Assembly (NCBI GenBank): GCA_020025655.1
Contig: JAHHRR010000051.1
Location: forward strand, 1-11,933
DNA: 11,933 nucleotides
Source of the DNA: Oscillospiraceae bacterium
GTDB lineage: Bacteria; Bacillota; Clostridia; Oscillospirales; Oscillospiraceae
Reading direction: 5' to 3'
Below are positions 1 to 6,118 of the stretch, one piece after another; the first letter of the stretch is position 1; every line of letters starts with the position of its first letter. The position numbers and the translations under genes were made by a program. The notes beneath the pieces are model-generated. The model searched no databases. It was not told the DNA's origin and saw nothing but the letters and a program-made list of their open reading frames with translations.

Positions 1-395
1 AGCCCGAAAACAACGGCAGCGGTGCAAAGCCCGAAGATACCAATGCAACAGAACCGGAAGAACACGTACATAACTGGCAGCCGGTTTACACCGCCATTAA
101 GCACGAAGAAAAAGGCCACACGGAGACCATGACCGTCACTCCTGCATGGGATGAGGAAGAAATGCAGTGGGTCACAATTTGCAATGTGTGTGGCTACACT
201 GGTGGGGATGTACCAGATCACATAATACTTGTGCATGATAATAATGGCAGCTACCACAGCGAGCAAAGACCTACCGGCAATATAATCCATCACGAAGCTG
301 TGACCGAGCAGAAATGGATTGTTGACTCCCCTGCATACGAAGAACAGGTCATTGACCACTACTATTGCTCATGCGGTGAAACTAAAAACGGTTAA
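1..395 (+). CDS. C-terminal part of a probable cell-surface protein with paired CxxC / CxC motifs
   Basis: The reading frame is open from the left edge (first full codon at 3) to TAA at 393-395, so only about 130 C-terminal residues are visible. A low-complexity Asn/Gly/Pro/Glu linker is followed by a His-, Trp- and acid-rich region with a CNVCG motif and a final CSCGETK motif. Two similar half-units can be seen: one starting HVHNW and followed by HEEKGH, the other with HHEAV, then a W-x-V-D segment. This pattern (spaced His and Trp, a CxxC, and a terminal CGxTK) recurs at the C-termini of secreted or lipoprotein surface proteins of gut Firmicutes. The cysteines and histidines could bind zinc, but that is inference. 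The N-terminus, and with it any signal peptide or main domain, lies outside the window. The internal ATG at 129 is not a believable start, because the matching sequence continues upstream of it. Function unknown. Confidence 0.75.
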   Translation, partial: PENNGSGAKPEDTNATEPEEHVHNWQPVYTAIKHEEKGHTETMTVTPAWDEEEMQWVTICNVCGYTGGDVPDHIILVHDNNGSYHSEQRPTGNIIHHEAVTEQKWIVDSPAYEEQVIDHYYCSCGETKNG

Positions 396-434
396 AAAAT
401 ACTTGCTCCTCAAAAACAAACAATATGTAGTAGT

Positions 435-515
435 AAAAAGAGGCCCGTTTGATTTGCGCCAACTAGTTGAATTTTATATTCAGCTGATTGAAGCTCATCA
501 TTCAGGCCTCTTTTT
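435..515. repeat. 81-nt symmetric imperfect palindrome between convergent genes (terminator or MITE/REP-like element)
   Basis: The arms are exactly symmetric: 11 bp (435-445 with 505-515, AAAAAGAGGCC), a 4x4 mismatch block, 4 bp (TGAT 450-453 with ATCA 497-500), a 6x6 mismatch block, then 13 positions (460-472 with 478-490, one mismatch and two G-T) closing on the 5-nt loop 473-477. The outer ends are A-run/T-run, so either strand makes a hairpin followed by U residues. It could therefore terminate both the partial gene ending at 395 and the DUF378 gene, whose stop lies at 517-519. It is much longer than a usual terminator. It may instead be a mobile palindromic repeat; no clear target-site duplication is seen in the flanks. 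Confidence 0.6.
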
Positions 516-516
516 A

Positions 517-726
517 TTAAGATTCGTCAGTTAAGCTGTCGGTTCTGAACAGCAGAGAGATACACCAGAGCGCAGAAAGACCTACAAGAGTGTAAATTAC
601 TCTGCTCACAGCGCCGGTCTGTCCGCCGCAAATCCAGGCCACAATGTCAAAACGGAACAGTCCTACACTGCCCCAGTTGATGCCCCCGATTATACAGAGT
701 ATCATCGCTATACGATCAATTATCAC
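517..726 (-). CDS. DUF378 family small membrane protein
   Basis: A small integral membrane protein of the DUF378 family (YuzA-like); no biochemical role is established for the family. The core has the family signature: an N-terminal helix with IGGINWGSVGLFRFD, a short loop, then SRVIYTLVGLSAL in the second helix, so two membrane segments are predicted. The longest frame begins with ATG at 744, but that ATG sits directly in front of an AAAGGAG ribosome-binding sequence that the long frame would translate. GTG at 724-726 lies 8 nt after this motif and gives a 69-residue protein beginning (M)IIDRIAMILC, as is typical of the family, so I prefer GTG. It is monocistronic as far as can be seen, and its transcript probably ends in the palindrome just past its stop. 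The family call is firm; the start is an inference from the ribosome binding site. Confidence 0.85.
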   Translation of the reverse strand: MIIDRIAMILCIIGGINWGSVGLFRFDIVAWICGGQTGAVSRVIYTLVGLSALWCISLLFRTDSLTDES

Positions 727-877
727 CTTCAAAGCTCCTTTCATAAGCCGGGGAAATATTTCCCGTCAAGCCTTGTTTTCCAATATATTTTTACCTTTTG
801 AAAAGAAATTATTCATTCGACAAAACTAGTGTTCTTTCGCTCTTTACAAAATCGCATATTTGCTTTATCTTATACTC

Positions 878-980
878 ACAGCTTATCCAATTGGTCTTTC
901 AAATCTGAAAGACCCGGCTCATATCTTTTATCCCACAACCCTGTTATGCGGACCGGTTTTTACGGTCCGCACTTTTTTTA
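878..980 (+). ncRNA. candidate small structured RNA of about 100 nt, family unrecognised
   Basis: A gene-free stretch ends in a strong intrinsic terminator that belongs to no annotated + strand gene. Upstream is a plausible promoter, TTTACA (843-848), 17 nt, TATCTT (866-871), predicting a start near 878. The transcript would carry a perfect 8-bp hairpin, GGTCTTTC (893-900) with GAAAGACC (907-914) around a 6-nt loop, then about 32 less structured nucleotides, then the terminator at 947-979. No ribosome binding site with an open frame is evident. It does not show the conserved SRP RNA loop or a T-box motif, and it is too short for typical 6S RNA. The promoter is of middling quality and the start coordinate is approximate. 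Confidence 0.35.
947..980 (+). terminator. Rho-independent terminator of the candidate small RNA
   Basis: A 9-bp stem, TGCGGACCG (947-955) with CGGTCCGCA (963-971), has a 7-nt loop and is followed by C and seven T (973-979). The T-tract is on the + strand. The nearest + strand gene upstream ends at 395, more than 500 nt away, so the terminator must serve an unannotated transcript. Confidence 0.8.
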
Positions 981-1063
981 TTTAAAGGACCGTTTAGGGC
1001 AAATCATATAATATCGCCAAAAACACACCCGCACTTTTCTACATTCTGAAAATCCTTTTCTGC

Positions 1064-1092
1064 TTGAAATTACGCCGCAAATAGAGTAAAAT
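1064..1092 (+). promoter_or_regulatory. Predicted sigma-A promoter P1 of the nrdG-nrdD operon
   Basis: TTGAAA (1064-1069), a 17-nt spacer, and TAAAAT (1087-1092), each one mismatch from consensus. The predicted start near 1099 falls at the foot of the hairpin at 1100-1133. A transcript from here would run through the NrdR boxes before reaching nrdG. Confidence 0.5.
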
Positions 1093-1099
1093 ATCAAAC

Positions 1100-1133
1100 G
1101 GTGTCGACTCGGGGCGTGTCTTGTGTCGTCACC
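1100..1133 (+). other. Inverted repeat at the predicted P1 transcript start
   Basis: GGTG-T-CGAC (1100-1108) pairs with GTCG-T-CACC (1125-1133): two 4-bp helices around a single T-T mismatch, with a 16-nt loop. No T-tract follows, so it is not a terminator. It may stabilise the 5' end of the P1 mRNA or act as a protein site; neither is shown. Confidence 0.4.
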
Positions 1134-1141
1134 ATATTTTG

Positions 1142-1187
1142 TGCCTAAATGTAGTTTTGGTACTATCTGGAACACAACATATTGTGT
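1142..1187 (+). promoter_or_regulatory. Tandem NrdR boxes upstream of nrdG
   Basis: The right box, ACACAACATATTGTGT (1172-1187), matches the 16-nt NrdR consensus acaCwAtATaTwGtgt at 15 positions by eye. The left box (1142-1157) is weaker, about 10 of 16, but keeps the C-TA...TAG core. Start-to-start spacing is 30 nt, close to the 31-32 nt (three helical turns) usual for paired boxes. NrdR is the ATP/dATP-sensing repressor of bacterial ribonucleotide reductase genes, which fits the genes downstream. The boxes lie downstream of P1 and just upstream of the P2 -35 element. Confidence 0.75.
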
Positions 1188-1205
1188 TTTGTTCAAAAAT
1201 GCTTC

Positions 1206-1234
1206 TTGACTTTTCCAAGATTTTTATATATAGT
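1206..1234 (+). promoter_or_regulatory. Predicted sigma-A promoter P2 of the nrdG-nrdD operon
   Basis: TTGACT (1206-1211), a 17-nt spacer, and TATAGT (1229-1234), each one mismatch from consensus. This is the proximal and probably main promoter. The predicted start, near 1241, is about 50 nt before the nrdG start codon. Confidence 0.75.
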
Positions 1235-1241
1235 TATATAT

Positions 1242-1263
1242 GCTCCCCGCCGGTGCGGAGAGC
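1242..1263 (+). other. 5' hairpin of the P2 transcript (nrdG leader)
   Basis: GCTC-C-CCGC (1242-1250) pairs with GCGG-A-GAGC (1255-1263): 4 bp, one C-A mismatch, 4 bp, with a CGGT loop. It would sit at the very 5' end of the mRNA and has no T-tract, so RNA stabilisation is a likelier role than termination. The ribosome binding site at 1278-1282 remains free. Confidence 0.45.
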
Positions 1264-1289
1264 AGTTATTACTAATTGGGAGTAATTTA

Positions 1290-1982
1290 ATGCTAATTTC
1301 CGGTTTGCAAAAACTTACATTGTTAGATTTTCCCGGCAAGGTTGCCTGCACCATCTTTACCGGTGGCTGCAACTTCCGCTGTCCGTTCTGTCACAATGCC
1401 TCTCTGGTTCTTCCCGAGCGCATTGCCAACGACAGCAGTGAGGAAGACGTCCTTTCCTTCCTGAAAAAGAGACAGGGTGTTCTTGATGGCGTAGCCATCA
1501 CAGGCGGCGAGCCGCTGCTTCACAAGGACATTGATGTCTTTATGGGAAAAATAAAGGATCTGGGCTATCAGATAAAGCTGGATCACAACGGCTCATGCCC
1601 CGACAGGCTTATTGCACTTGTAAAAGCCGGTCTTGTGGACAGAGTTGCAATGGATGTTAAAAATTCACCTGCTCTTTATGAAAAAACCGCAGGCGTCAAG
1701 CTTAATATGAAGGATATTGAACGCTCCAGAGATTTTCTTCTGGAGGGCAACGTGGATTATGAATTCAGAACCACAGTGGTCAAAGGCCTTCATACCGTTC
1801 AAAGCATCAGGGAAGCTGCGCAATGGATAAGCGGTGCTAAAGAATACTATCTTCAGCAGTTTAAGGATTCAGGTGATGTGCTTGAAATTCAGGGTCTAGG
1901 CCCGTATGACGAAGAAACCATGAAGCTTCTGGCTGAGGCTGCGGCAGAATTTGTGCCTAATGTTCAGCTCAGAGGTGTCTGA
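1290..1982 (+). CDS. nrdG: Anaerobic ribonucleotide reductase activating protein (radical SAM activase)
   Basis: NrdG uses a [4Fe-4S] cluster and S-adenosylmethionine to abstract hydrogen from the glycyl radical site of NrdD, switching on anaerobic deoxynucleotide synthesis in the cytoplasm. The 230-residue product has the radical-SAM cluster motif C-x3-C-x2-C at Cys27, Cys31 and Cys34, preceded by FTGGCNFRC, and the SAM-binding GGEP motif at about 72-75. The length fits the longer NrdG2-type activases rather than the short E. coli form. A longer open frame reaches back to ATG 1182, but this would put 36 residues across the NrdR box and promoter P2. ATG 1290, with GGGAG at 1278-1282 seven nt upstream and the expected MLISGLQKLTLLDFPGK beginning, is the real start. 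nrdD follows after 20 nt. Expression is probably under NrdR. Confidence 0.95.
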   Translation: MLISGLQKLTLLDFPGKVACTIFTGGCNFRCPFCHNASLVLPERIANDSSEEDVLSFLKKRQGVLDGVAITGGEPLLHKDIDVFMGKIKDLGYQIKLDHNGSCPDRLIALVKAGLVDRVAMDVKNSPALYEKTAGVKLNMKDIERSRDFLLEGNVDYEFRTTVVKGLHTVQSIREAAQWISGAKEYYLQQFKDSGDVLEIQGLGPYDEETMKLLAEAAAEFVPNVQLRGV

Positions 1983-2002
1983 GTAAAAAGGAGGAAATTG
2001 TT

Positions 2003-4408
2003 ATGTATCAGGTAAAAAAACGTGATGGTAAGCTTGTTGAATTCAGCATTACCAAAATAGCAGAAGCAATTAAAAAGGCTTTTGATGCAACAGAAACTCA
2101 GTACAATGACAGTGTCATTGACTTTCTTGCTCTGAAGGTCACCGCAGATTTTCAGGACAATATAAAAGACGGCATCGTTTCCGTTGAAGATATTCAGGAC
2201 AGCGTTGAAACCGTTCTTTCCCGTGGCGGTTACGAAGGTGTAGCAAAATCCTACATTCTCTATCGCAAGAACAGAGAAAAGCTCCGCAACATGAGCAATA
2301 CTCTTCTTGACTACAAGGAAACCGTTGATAAGTACCTGAATGTGCTTGACTGGCGTGTTAAGGAGAACTCCACCGTCACCTACTCTGTCGGCGGTCTTAT
2401 TCTCTCCAACTCCGGTGCTATCACTGCAAACTACTGGCTCAGCGAGGTTTATGACGAGGAAATCGGAAACGCTCACAGAAACTGTGACATCCACCTCCAT
2501 GACCTGAGTATGCTCACCGGCTACTGCGCAGGCTGGAGCCTTAAGCAGCTTATAACCGAAGGTCTGGGTATCCCCGGAAAGATCAATTCCTCCCCTGCAA
2601 GCCACCTCTCCACCCTCTGCAACCAGATGGTAAACTTCCTTGGCATCATGCAGAACGAGTGGGCAGGCGCACAGGCCTTCTCATCTTTTGATACATACCT
2701 TGCTCCTTTTGTCAAGGCTGATAACCTCACCTACAAAGAAGTCAAGCAGTGCATCCAGTCATTCGTATTCGGTGTTAATACCCCCTCCCGCTGGGGTACT
2801 CAGGCTCCTTTCTCCAACATCACTCTTGACTGGACTGTTCCCTCCGACCTTAAGGATCTGCCCGCTATCGTAGGCGGCAAGGAGCAGGACTTCACCTACG
2901 GTGACTGCAAGAAGGAAATGGATATGGTAAACAAAGCCTTTATCGACATCATGATCGAAGGCGATGCCAACGGCAGAGGCTTCCAGTATCCTATCCCCAC
3001 CTACTCCATCACCCGTGACTTTGACTGGTCTCCCACAGAGAACAACAAGATGCTCTTCGAGATGACCGCAAAGTACGGCACTCCCTACTTCTCCAACTAC
3101 ATCAACTCCGACATGGAGCCTTCCGATGTTCGTTCCATGTGCTGCCGTCTGCGTCTTGACCTCCGTGAGCTGCGCAAGAAATCCGGCGGTTACTTCGGTT
3201 CCGGTGAAAGCACCGGTTCTATCGGTGTTGTTACTATCAATATGCCCCGTATTGCATATCTTGCAAAGGACGAGGCAGACTTCATGAAGCGTCTTGACAA
3301 GATGATGGACATTTCCGCCCGTTCTCTTAAGATTAAGCGTGATGTTATCACCAAGCTTCTTGATGCAGGTCTCTACCCCTACACCAAGCATTACCTCGGC
3401 TCCTTTGAGAACCACTTCTCCACTATCGGTCTTGTCGGCATGAACGAGGCAGGCCTCAATGCAAAGTGGATCAGAGCCGATATGACTCACAAGTCCTGCC
3501 AGGACTTCACCAAGAGAGTTCTTGACCACATGAGAGAGCGTCTGAGCGATTATCAGGAGCAGTACGGCGATCTGTACAACCTGGAGGCAACTCCCGCAGA
3601 GTCCACCTCCTACCGTCTTGCAAAGCACGATGTTGAGACCTTCCCCGACATCATCACCTCCGGTGAGCACGACGGCACCCCCTACTACACCAACTCCTCT
3701 CACCTGCCTGTCAGCTACACTGAGGATGTTTTCGAGGCTCTTGACATTCAGGATGATCTCCAGACCCGTTATACCTCCGGTACTGTTTTCCACGCCTTCT
3801 TAGGCGAGAAGCTGCCCAGCTGGGAATCCGCTGCAAATCTTGTCCGTAAGATTGCAGAGAACTACAAGCTTCCCTACTACACCATCTCCCCCACCTACTC
3901 CGTCTGCAAAAACCACGGTTACTTAAGCGGTGAGCAGTTCACCTGCCCTCACTGCGGCGGCGACGCTGAGGTTTACAGCCGTATCACCGGTTACTACCGT
4001 CCCGTTCAGAACTGGAACGCCGGTAAGATGCAGGAGTACAAGGAGCGTAAGGAATACAACGTCGGTGCATCTCATCTGCGCCACAACGGTCCTGTCCGTG
4101 AAGAGCAGGGCTGCAGCTGCAAGGCTGATGATCCCGACTGCGTCTGCCAGATCAATTCCGCTCCCGCCGAGCCCGTTGAGAAGCACATTCTCTTTGCAAC
4201 TCCCACCTGCCCTAACTGCCGCATCGCCTGCTCCTACATGGACAAGGCCGGTTTCCAGTACGAAAAGGTTATGGCTGAGGAAAATGCAGAGCTTACCAAC
4301 AGCTACGGTGTTAAGCAGGCTCCCACTCTTGTAATTGTAAAGGGTGACAGCTACGAAAAGTTCGCCGGTGCAGGCGCAATCAAGCAGTATCTCAATACCT
4401 TAGGCTAA
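2003..4408 (+). CDS. nrdD: Anaerobic (class III) ribonucleoside-triphosphate reductase with C-terminal redoxin domain
   Basis: Reduces ribonucleoside triphosphates to deoxynucleotides by glycyl-radical chemistry; oxygen-sensitive. Domains of the 801-residue protein: ATP-cone about 1-95 (allosteric nucleotide binding); reductase barrel about 100-620 with the probable thiyl-radical Cys175 in GYCAGWSL and a Cys pair at 380-381 in SMCCRL; a zinc-site-like segment with Cys635, His638, Cys648 and Cys651; the glycyl radical at Gly663 in RITGYYRPVQNWN. Most NrdDs stop soon after this. Here about 120 residues follow: a linker with CSC and CVC (Cys704, 706, 713, 715), then a thioredoxin/glutaredoxin-fold domain (about 727-801) with CPNC (Cys736, Cys739) and the cis-Pro stretch QAPTL. 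The core resembles the Thermotoga/Neisseria bacilliformis branch (NrdD2), for which thioredoxin-type reductants have been described. AAGGAGG at 1988-1994 lies 8 nt before the start. The later codons are strongly C-ending, suggesting high expression. Electron delivery by the fused domain is inferred. Confidence 0.96.
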   Translation: MYQVKKRDGKLVEFSITKIAEAIKKAFDATETQYNDSVIDFLALKVTADFQDNIKDGIVSVEDIQDSVETVLSRGGYEGVAKSYILYRKNREKLRNMSNTLLDYKETVDKYLNVLDWRVKENSTVTYSVGGLILSNSGAITANYWLSEVYDEEIGNAHRNCDIHLHDLSMLTGYCAGWSLKQLITEGLGIPGKINSSPASHLSTLCNQMVNFLGIMQNEWAGAQAFSSFDTYLAPFVKADNLTYKEVKQCIQSFVFGVNTPSRWGTQAPFSNITLDWTVPSDLKDLPAIVGGKEQDFTYGDCKKEMDMVNKAFIDIMIEGDANGRGFQYPIPTYSITRDFDWSPTENNKMLFEMTAKYGTPYFSNYINSDMEPSDVRSMCCRLRLDLRELRKKSGGYFGSGESTGSIGVVTINMPRIAYLAKDEADFMKRLDKMMDISARSLKIKRDVITKLLDAGLYPYTKHYLGSFENHFSTIGLVGMNEAGLNAKWIRADMTHKSCQDFTKRVLDHMRERLSDYQEQYGDLYNLEATPAESTSYRLAKHDVETFPDIITSGEHDGTPYYTNSSHLPVSYTEDVFEALDIQDDLQTRYTSGTVFHAFLGEKLPSWESAANLVRKIAENYKLPYYTISPTYSVCKNHGYLSGEQFTCPHCGGDAEVYSRITGYYRPVQNWNAGKMQEYKERKEYNVGASHLRHNGPVREEQGCSCKADDPDCVCQINSAPAEPVEKHILFATPTCPNCRIACSYMDKAGFQYEKVMAEENAELTNSYGVKQAPTLVIVKGDSYEKFAGAGAIKQYLNTLG

Positions 4409-4415
4409 GAATAAT

Positions 4416-4441
4416 AAAGGCCGGCGCAAGCCGGCCTTTTT
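4416..4441 (+). terminator. Intercistronic terminator between nrdD and trxB
   Basis: A perfect 10-bp stem, AAAGGCCGGC (4416-4425) with GCCGGCCTTT (4430-4439), has a GCAA loop and ends in five T (4437-4441). Only 27 nt separate it from the trxB start, too little room for a full promoter, so trxB probably depends on read-through. The hairpin would then set an nrdD-high, trxB-low ratio. Confidence 0.85.
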
Positions 4442-4468
4442 CACTTGTCTTATGAAAGGATAATAAAT

Positions 4469-5374
4469 ATGTACGATATAGTTGTTGTTGGCGGAGGCCC
4501 CGCAGGACTCACTGCCGCTACTTATGCAAGACGCTCAGGCAAATCCGTACTGGTAATTGAAAAGGACGGCTTCGGCGGTCAAATAAGCTGGTCCCCCAGA
4601 GTGGAAAATTTCCCCGGCTTTGTGTCCATAAGCGGTACTGAACTGGGCGATAAGTTCCTGTCTCAGGCCATGGAGCAGGGTGCTGATGTAGAGCTTGAGG
4701 AGGTTGCTTCTATTGAAGGCGTACCCGGAAAAAGAATTGTAAAATGCCTTTCCGGTGCTGAATTTGAGGCAAAAGCCGTTATTATTGCTGCCGGCGCAAA
4801 GCCCAGAATGCTGGGACTTGAAAACGAGGAAGCTCTTATCGGCAACGGAGTTTGCTTCTGCGCAGTATGCGACGGAATATTCTACAAGGATAAAGACGTT
4901 GCAGTAAACGGCGGCGGCAATTCCGCACTGCAGGATGCTCTGCTTTTAAGTGAAAAGTGCAGAAAGGTCTACCTCATTCACCGCCGTGACAGTTTCCGTG
5001 GCGAGGCAAAGCTTGTTGAGGCTCTGGAAAAGCGTGACAATGTAGAGTTTATTTTAAACACCACAATAAGCGAGCTTGTTGGCGACACTGAGCTTAAAGC
5101 TCTTGTACTGGATACAAACGGAGTTAAAAGTGAAATCGCTGTTGCAGGTCTTTTCGTTGCTATCGGTCACAAGCCTGATATTGCATCCTTCTCAGGTCTT
5201 ATGGAGCTGGACGGTGCAGGCTATGCAGCATCATCTGAGGACTGCACCACTAAAACTCAGGATATCTTCGTTGCAGGCGACTGCCGTGCAAAGAAGGTTC
5301 ATCAGCTGACAACCGCAGTTGCAGACGGTGCTTCTGCCGCACTGGCAGCCTGCGAATATATCGACAGTCTTTAA
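4469..5374 (+). CDS. trxB: NADPH-dependent thioredoxin reductase (FAD, low-Mr type)
   Basis: Passes electrons from NADPH through FAD to the disulfide of a thioredoxin-like partner. The 301-residue product has the FAD dinucleotide-binding motif GGGPAG (8-13), redox-active CAVC (Cys131, Cys134) followed by DG, the NADPH-binding GGGNSA (148-153) with HRRDSFR (171-177), and a C-terminal FAD-binding segment DIFVAGDC. All match low-molecular-weight thioredoxin reductases, and the HRR motif argues for NADPH rather than ferredoxin as donor. An ATG at 4445 opens the frame eight codons earlier, but AAAGGA at 4454-4459 lies inside that extension and correctly spaced from ATG 4469, which also gives the usual MYDIVVVGGG beginning. 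The position after a redoxin-tailed nrdD suggests that domain is a partner; general thioredoxins remain possible. Confidence 0.95.
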   Translation: MYDIVVVGGGPAGLTAATYARRSGKSVLVIEKDGFGGQISWSPRVENFPGFVSISGTELGDKFLSQAMEQGADVELEEVASIEGVPGKRIVKCLSGAEFEAKAVIIAAGAKPRMLGLENEEALIGNGVCFCAVCDGIFYKDKDVAVNGGGNSALQDALLLSEKCRKVYLIHRRDSFRGEAKLVEALEKRDNVEFILNTTISELVGDTELKALVLDTNGVKSEIAVAGLFVAIGHKPDIASFSGLMELDGAGYAASSEDCTTKTQDIFVAGDCRAKKVHQLTTAVADGASAALAACEYIDSL

Positions 5375-5408
5375 TAAGATAAGGTCTGGCTGCTATACTT
5401 AATATGTA

Positions 5409-5444
5409 AAAACGGAGTGTATCATATCTGATACACTCCGTTTT
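5409..5444. terminator. Bidirectional terminator between trxB and plsY
   Basis: A perfect 16-bp stem (5409-5424 with 5429-5444) closes on a TATC loop. It is A-rich at the left foot and T-rich at the right, so both transcripts gain a U-tract. It lies between two convergent genes, 34 nt after the trxB stop and 18 nt beyond the plsY stop. Confidence 0.9.
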
Positions 5445-5462
5445 AATTACAATCATAATCTT

Positions 5463-6107
5463 TTATTTATATCCCAATCTCTGCATTTCTGCATCTTTTT
5501 TCCAAAGGTAACTGAGTCTCAGCTCATCACCGCTTTTAATTCTGCGGAAATTAACCATATGCTTTATAAAAATCGGGATTATCGGAATTGCAAGGATAAG
5601 TGTTCCCAGCCAGCAGCGGGTGGTAATTCCGTAATACACAGGGAAAATCACCGACATTGAGCTTGTAACGATGCACACATAATTTGTTGCAACAGCTATT
5701 GCAAGCGCAATCAGGAACATAATAAGCAAAGTCTTAGGATTATAGCCAAGACACAGTCCTGCCAGGCAGGCAAAGCCTTTGCCGCCGTGAAAATGCAGAA
5801 ACACAGGATATATATGCCCCATCACGCAGGAAACTCCACCGATTATACCTGCAAGCTCAAGCTGTGGGAAAAGCCTCTGGCATATCCAGAAGGAAAACCA
5901 TGCCTTGAATATATCGAACGCTGCCACAAATATAAAAGCAAATTTTCCAACTGTAATAAGCGCATTGGATGCACCTGCATTTTTGGAACCAATCTGTCGT
6001 ATGTCAAAGCCTTTAATTCTTCCGATAATATATGAAGGGCTTATACTTCCTGCAAAATATCCTATCAGGATACAAATAAGTACATGACCGAGAATGTCAG
6101 TTTCCAT
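5463..6107 (-). CDS. plsY: PlsY-family glycerol-3-phosphate acyltransferase
   Basis: PlsY enzymes transfer an acyl group from acyl-phosphate to glycerol-3-phosphate, the first committed step of membrane phospholipid synthesis. The 214-residue product has about five hydrophobic segments and the three family motifs: GSISPSYIIG, then GSKNAGASN (40-48); GHIYPVFLHFHGGKG (97-111); and a C-terminal block with His183, Asn186, Arg188, Gly193 and Glu195. Motif 1 is off consensus, since GSGNxGATN is usual and here Lys42 replaces Gly and Ser replaces Thr. It may be a divergent or second copy in the genome with altered substrate use. GAGGAG at 6115-6120 overlaps the stop codon of the upstream HAD gene and precedes the start by 7 nt, so the two genes are one operon with likely translational coupling. 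The family call is secure; the exact enzyme identity is less so. Confidence 0.85.
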   Translation of the reverse strand: METDILGHVLICILIGYFAGSISPSYIIGRIKGFDIRQIGSKNAGASNALITVGKFAFIFVAAFDIFKAWFSFWICQRLFPQLELAGIIGGVSCVMGHIYPVFLHFHGGKGFACLAGLCLGYNPKTLLIMFLIALAIAVATNYVCIVTSSMSVIFPVYYGITTRCWLGTLILAIPIIPIFIKHMVNFRRIKSGDELRLSYLWKKDAEMQRLGYK

Positions 6108-6118
6108 TTAGTATCTCC

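Noticed and set aside
319..534. 71-codon + strand open frame overlapping the surface-protein end
   Set aside because: Out of frame with the real gene and it runs into the palindrome at 435-515; no coding character.
978..1196. 72-codon - strand open frame in the nrdG control region
   Set aside because: The translation is unlike any protein I know, no ribosome binding site, and the DNA is better explained as promoters and operators.
1182..1289. 36-codon N-terminal extension of nrdG
   Set aside because: It would run through the NrdR box and promoter P2. The ribosome binding site and the family-typical start are at ATG 1290.
1964..2605. 213-codon open frame on the - strand overlapping the nrdG end and nrdD start
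   Set aside because: Antisense shadow of nrdD; its translation resembles nothing and its neighbours are real genes on the other strand.
2759..3793. 344-codon open frame on the - strand
   Set aside because: It is fully antisense to nrdD, whose protein matches its family throughout. The long frame reflects the C-ending, strongly biased codons of nrdD. No ribosome binding site or protein resemblance.
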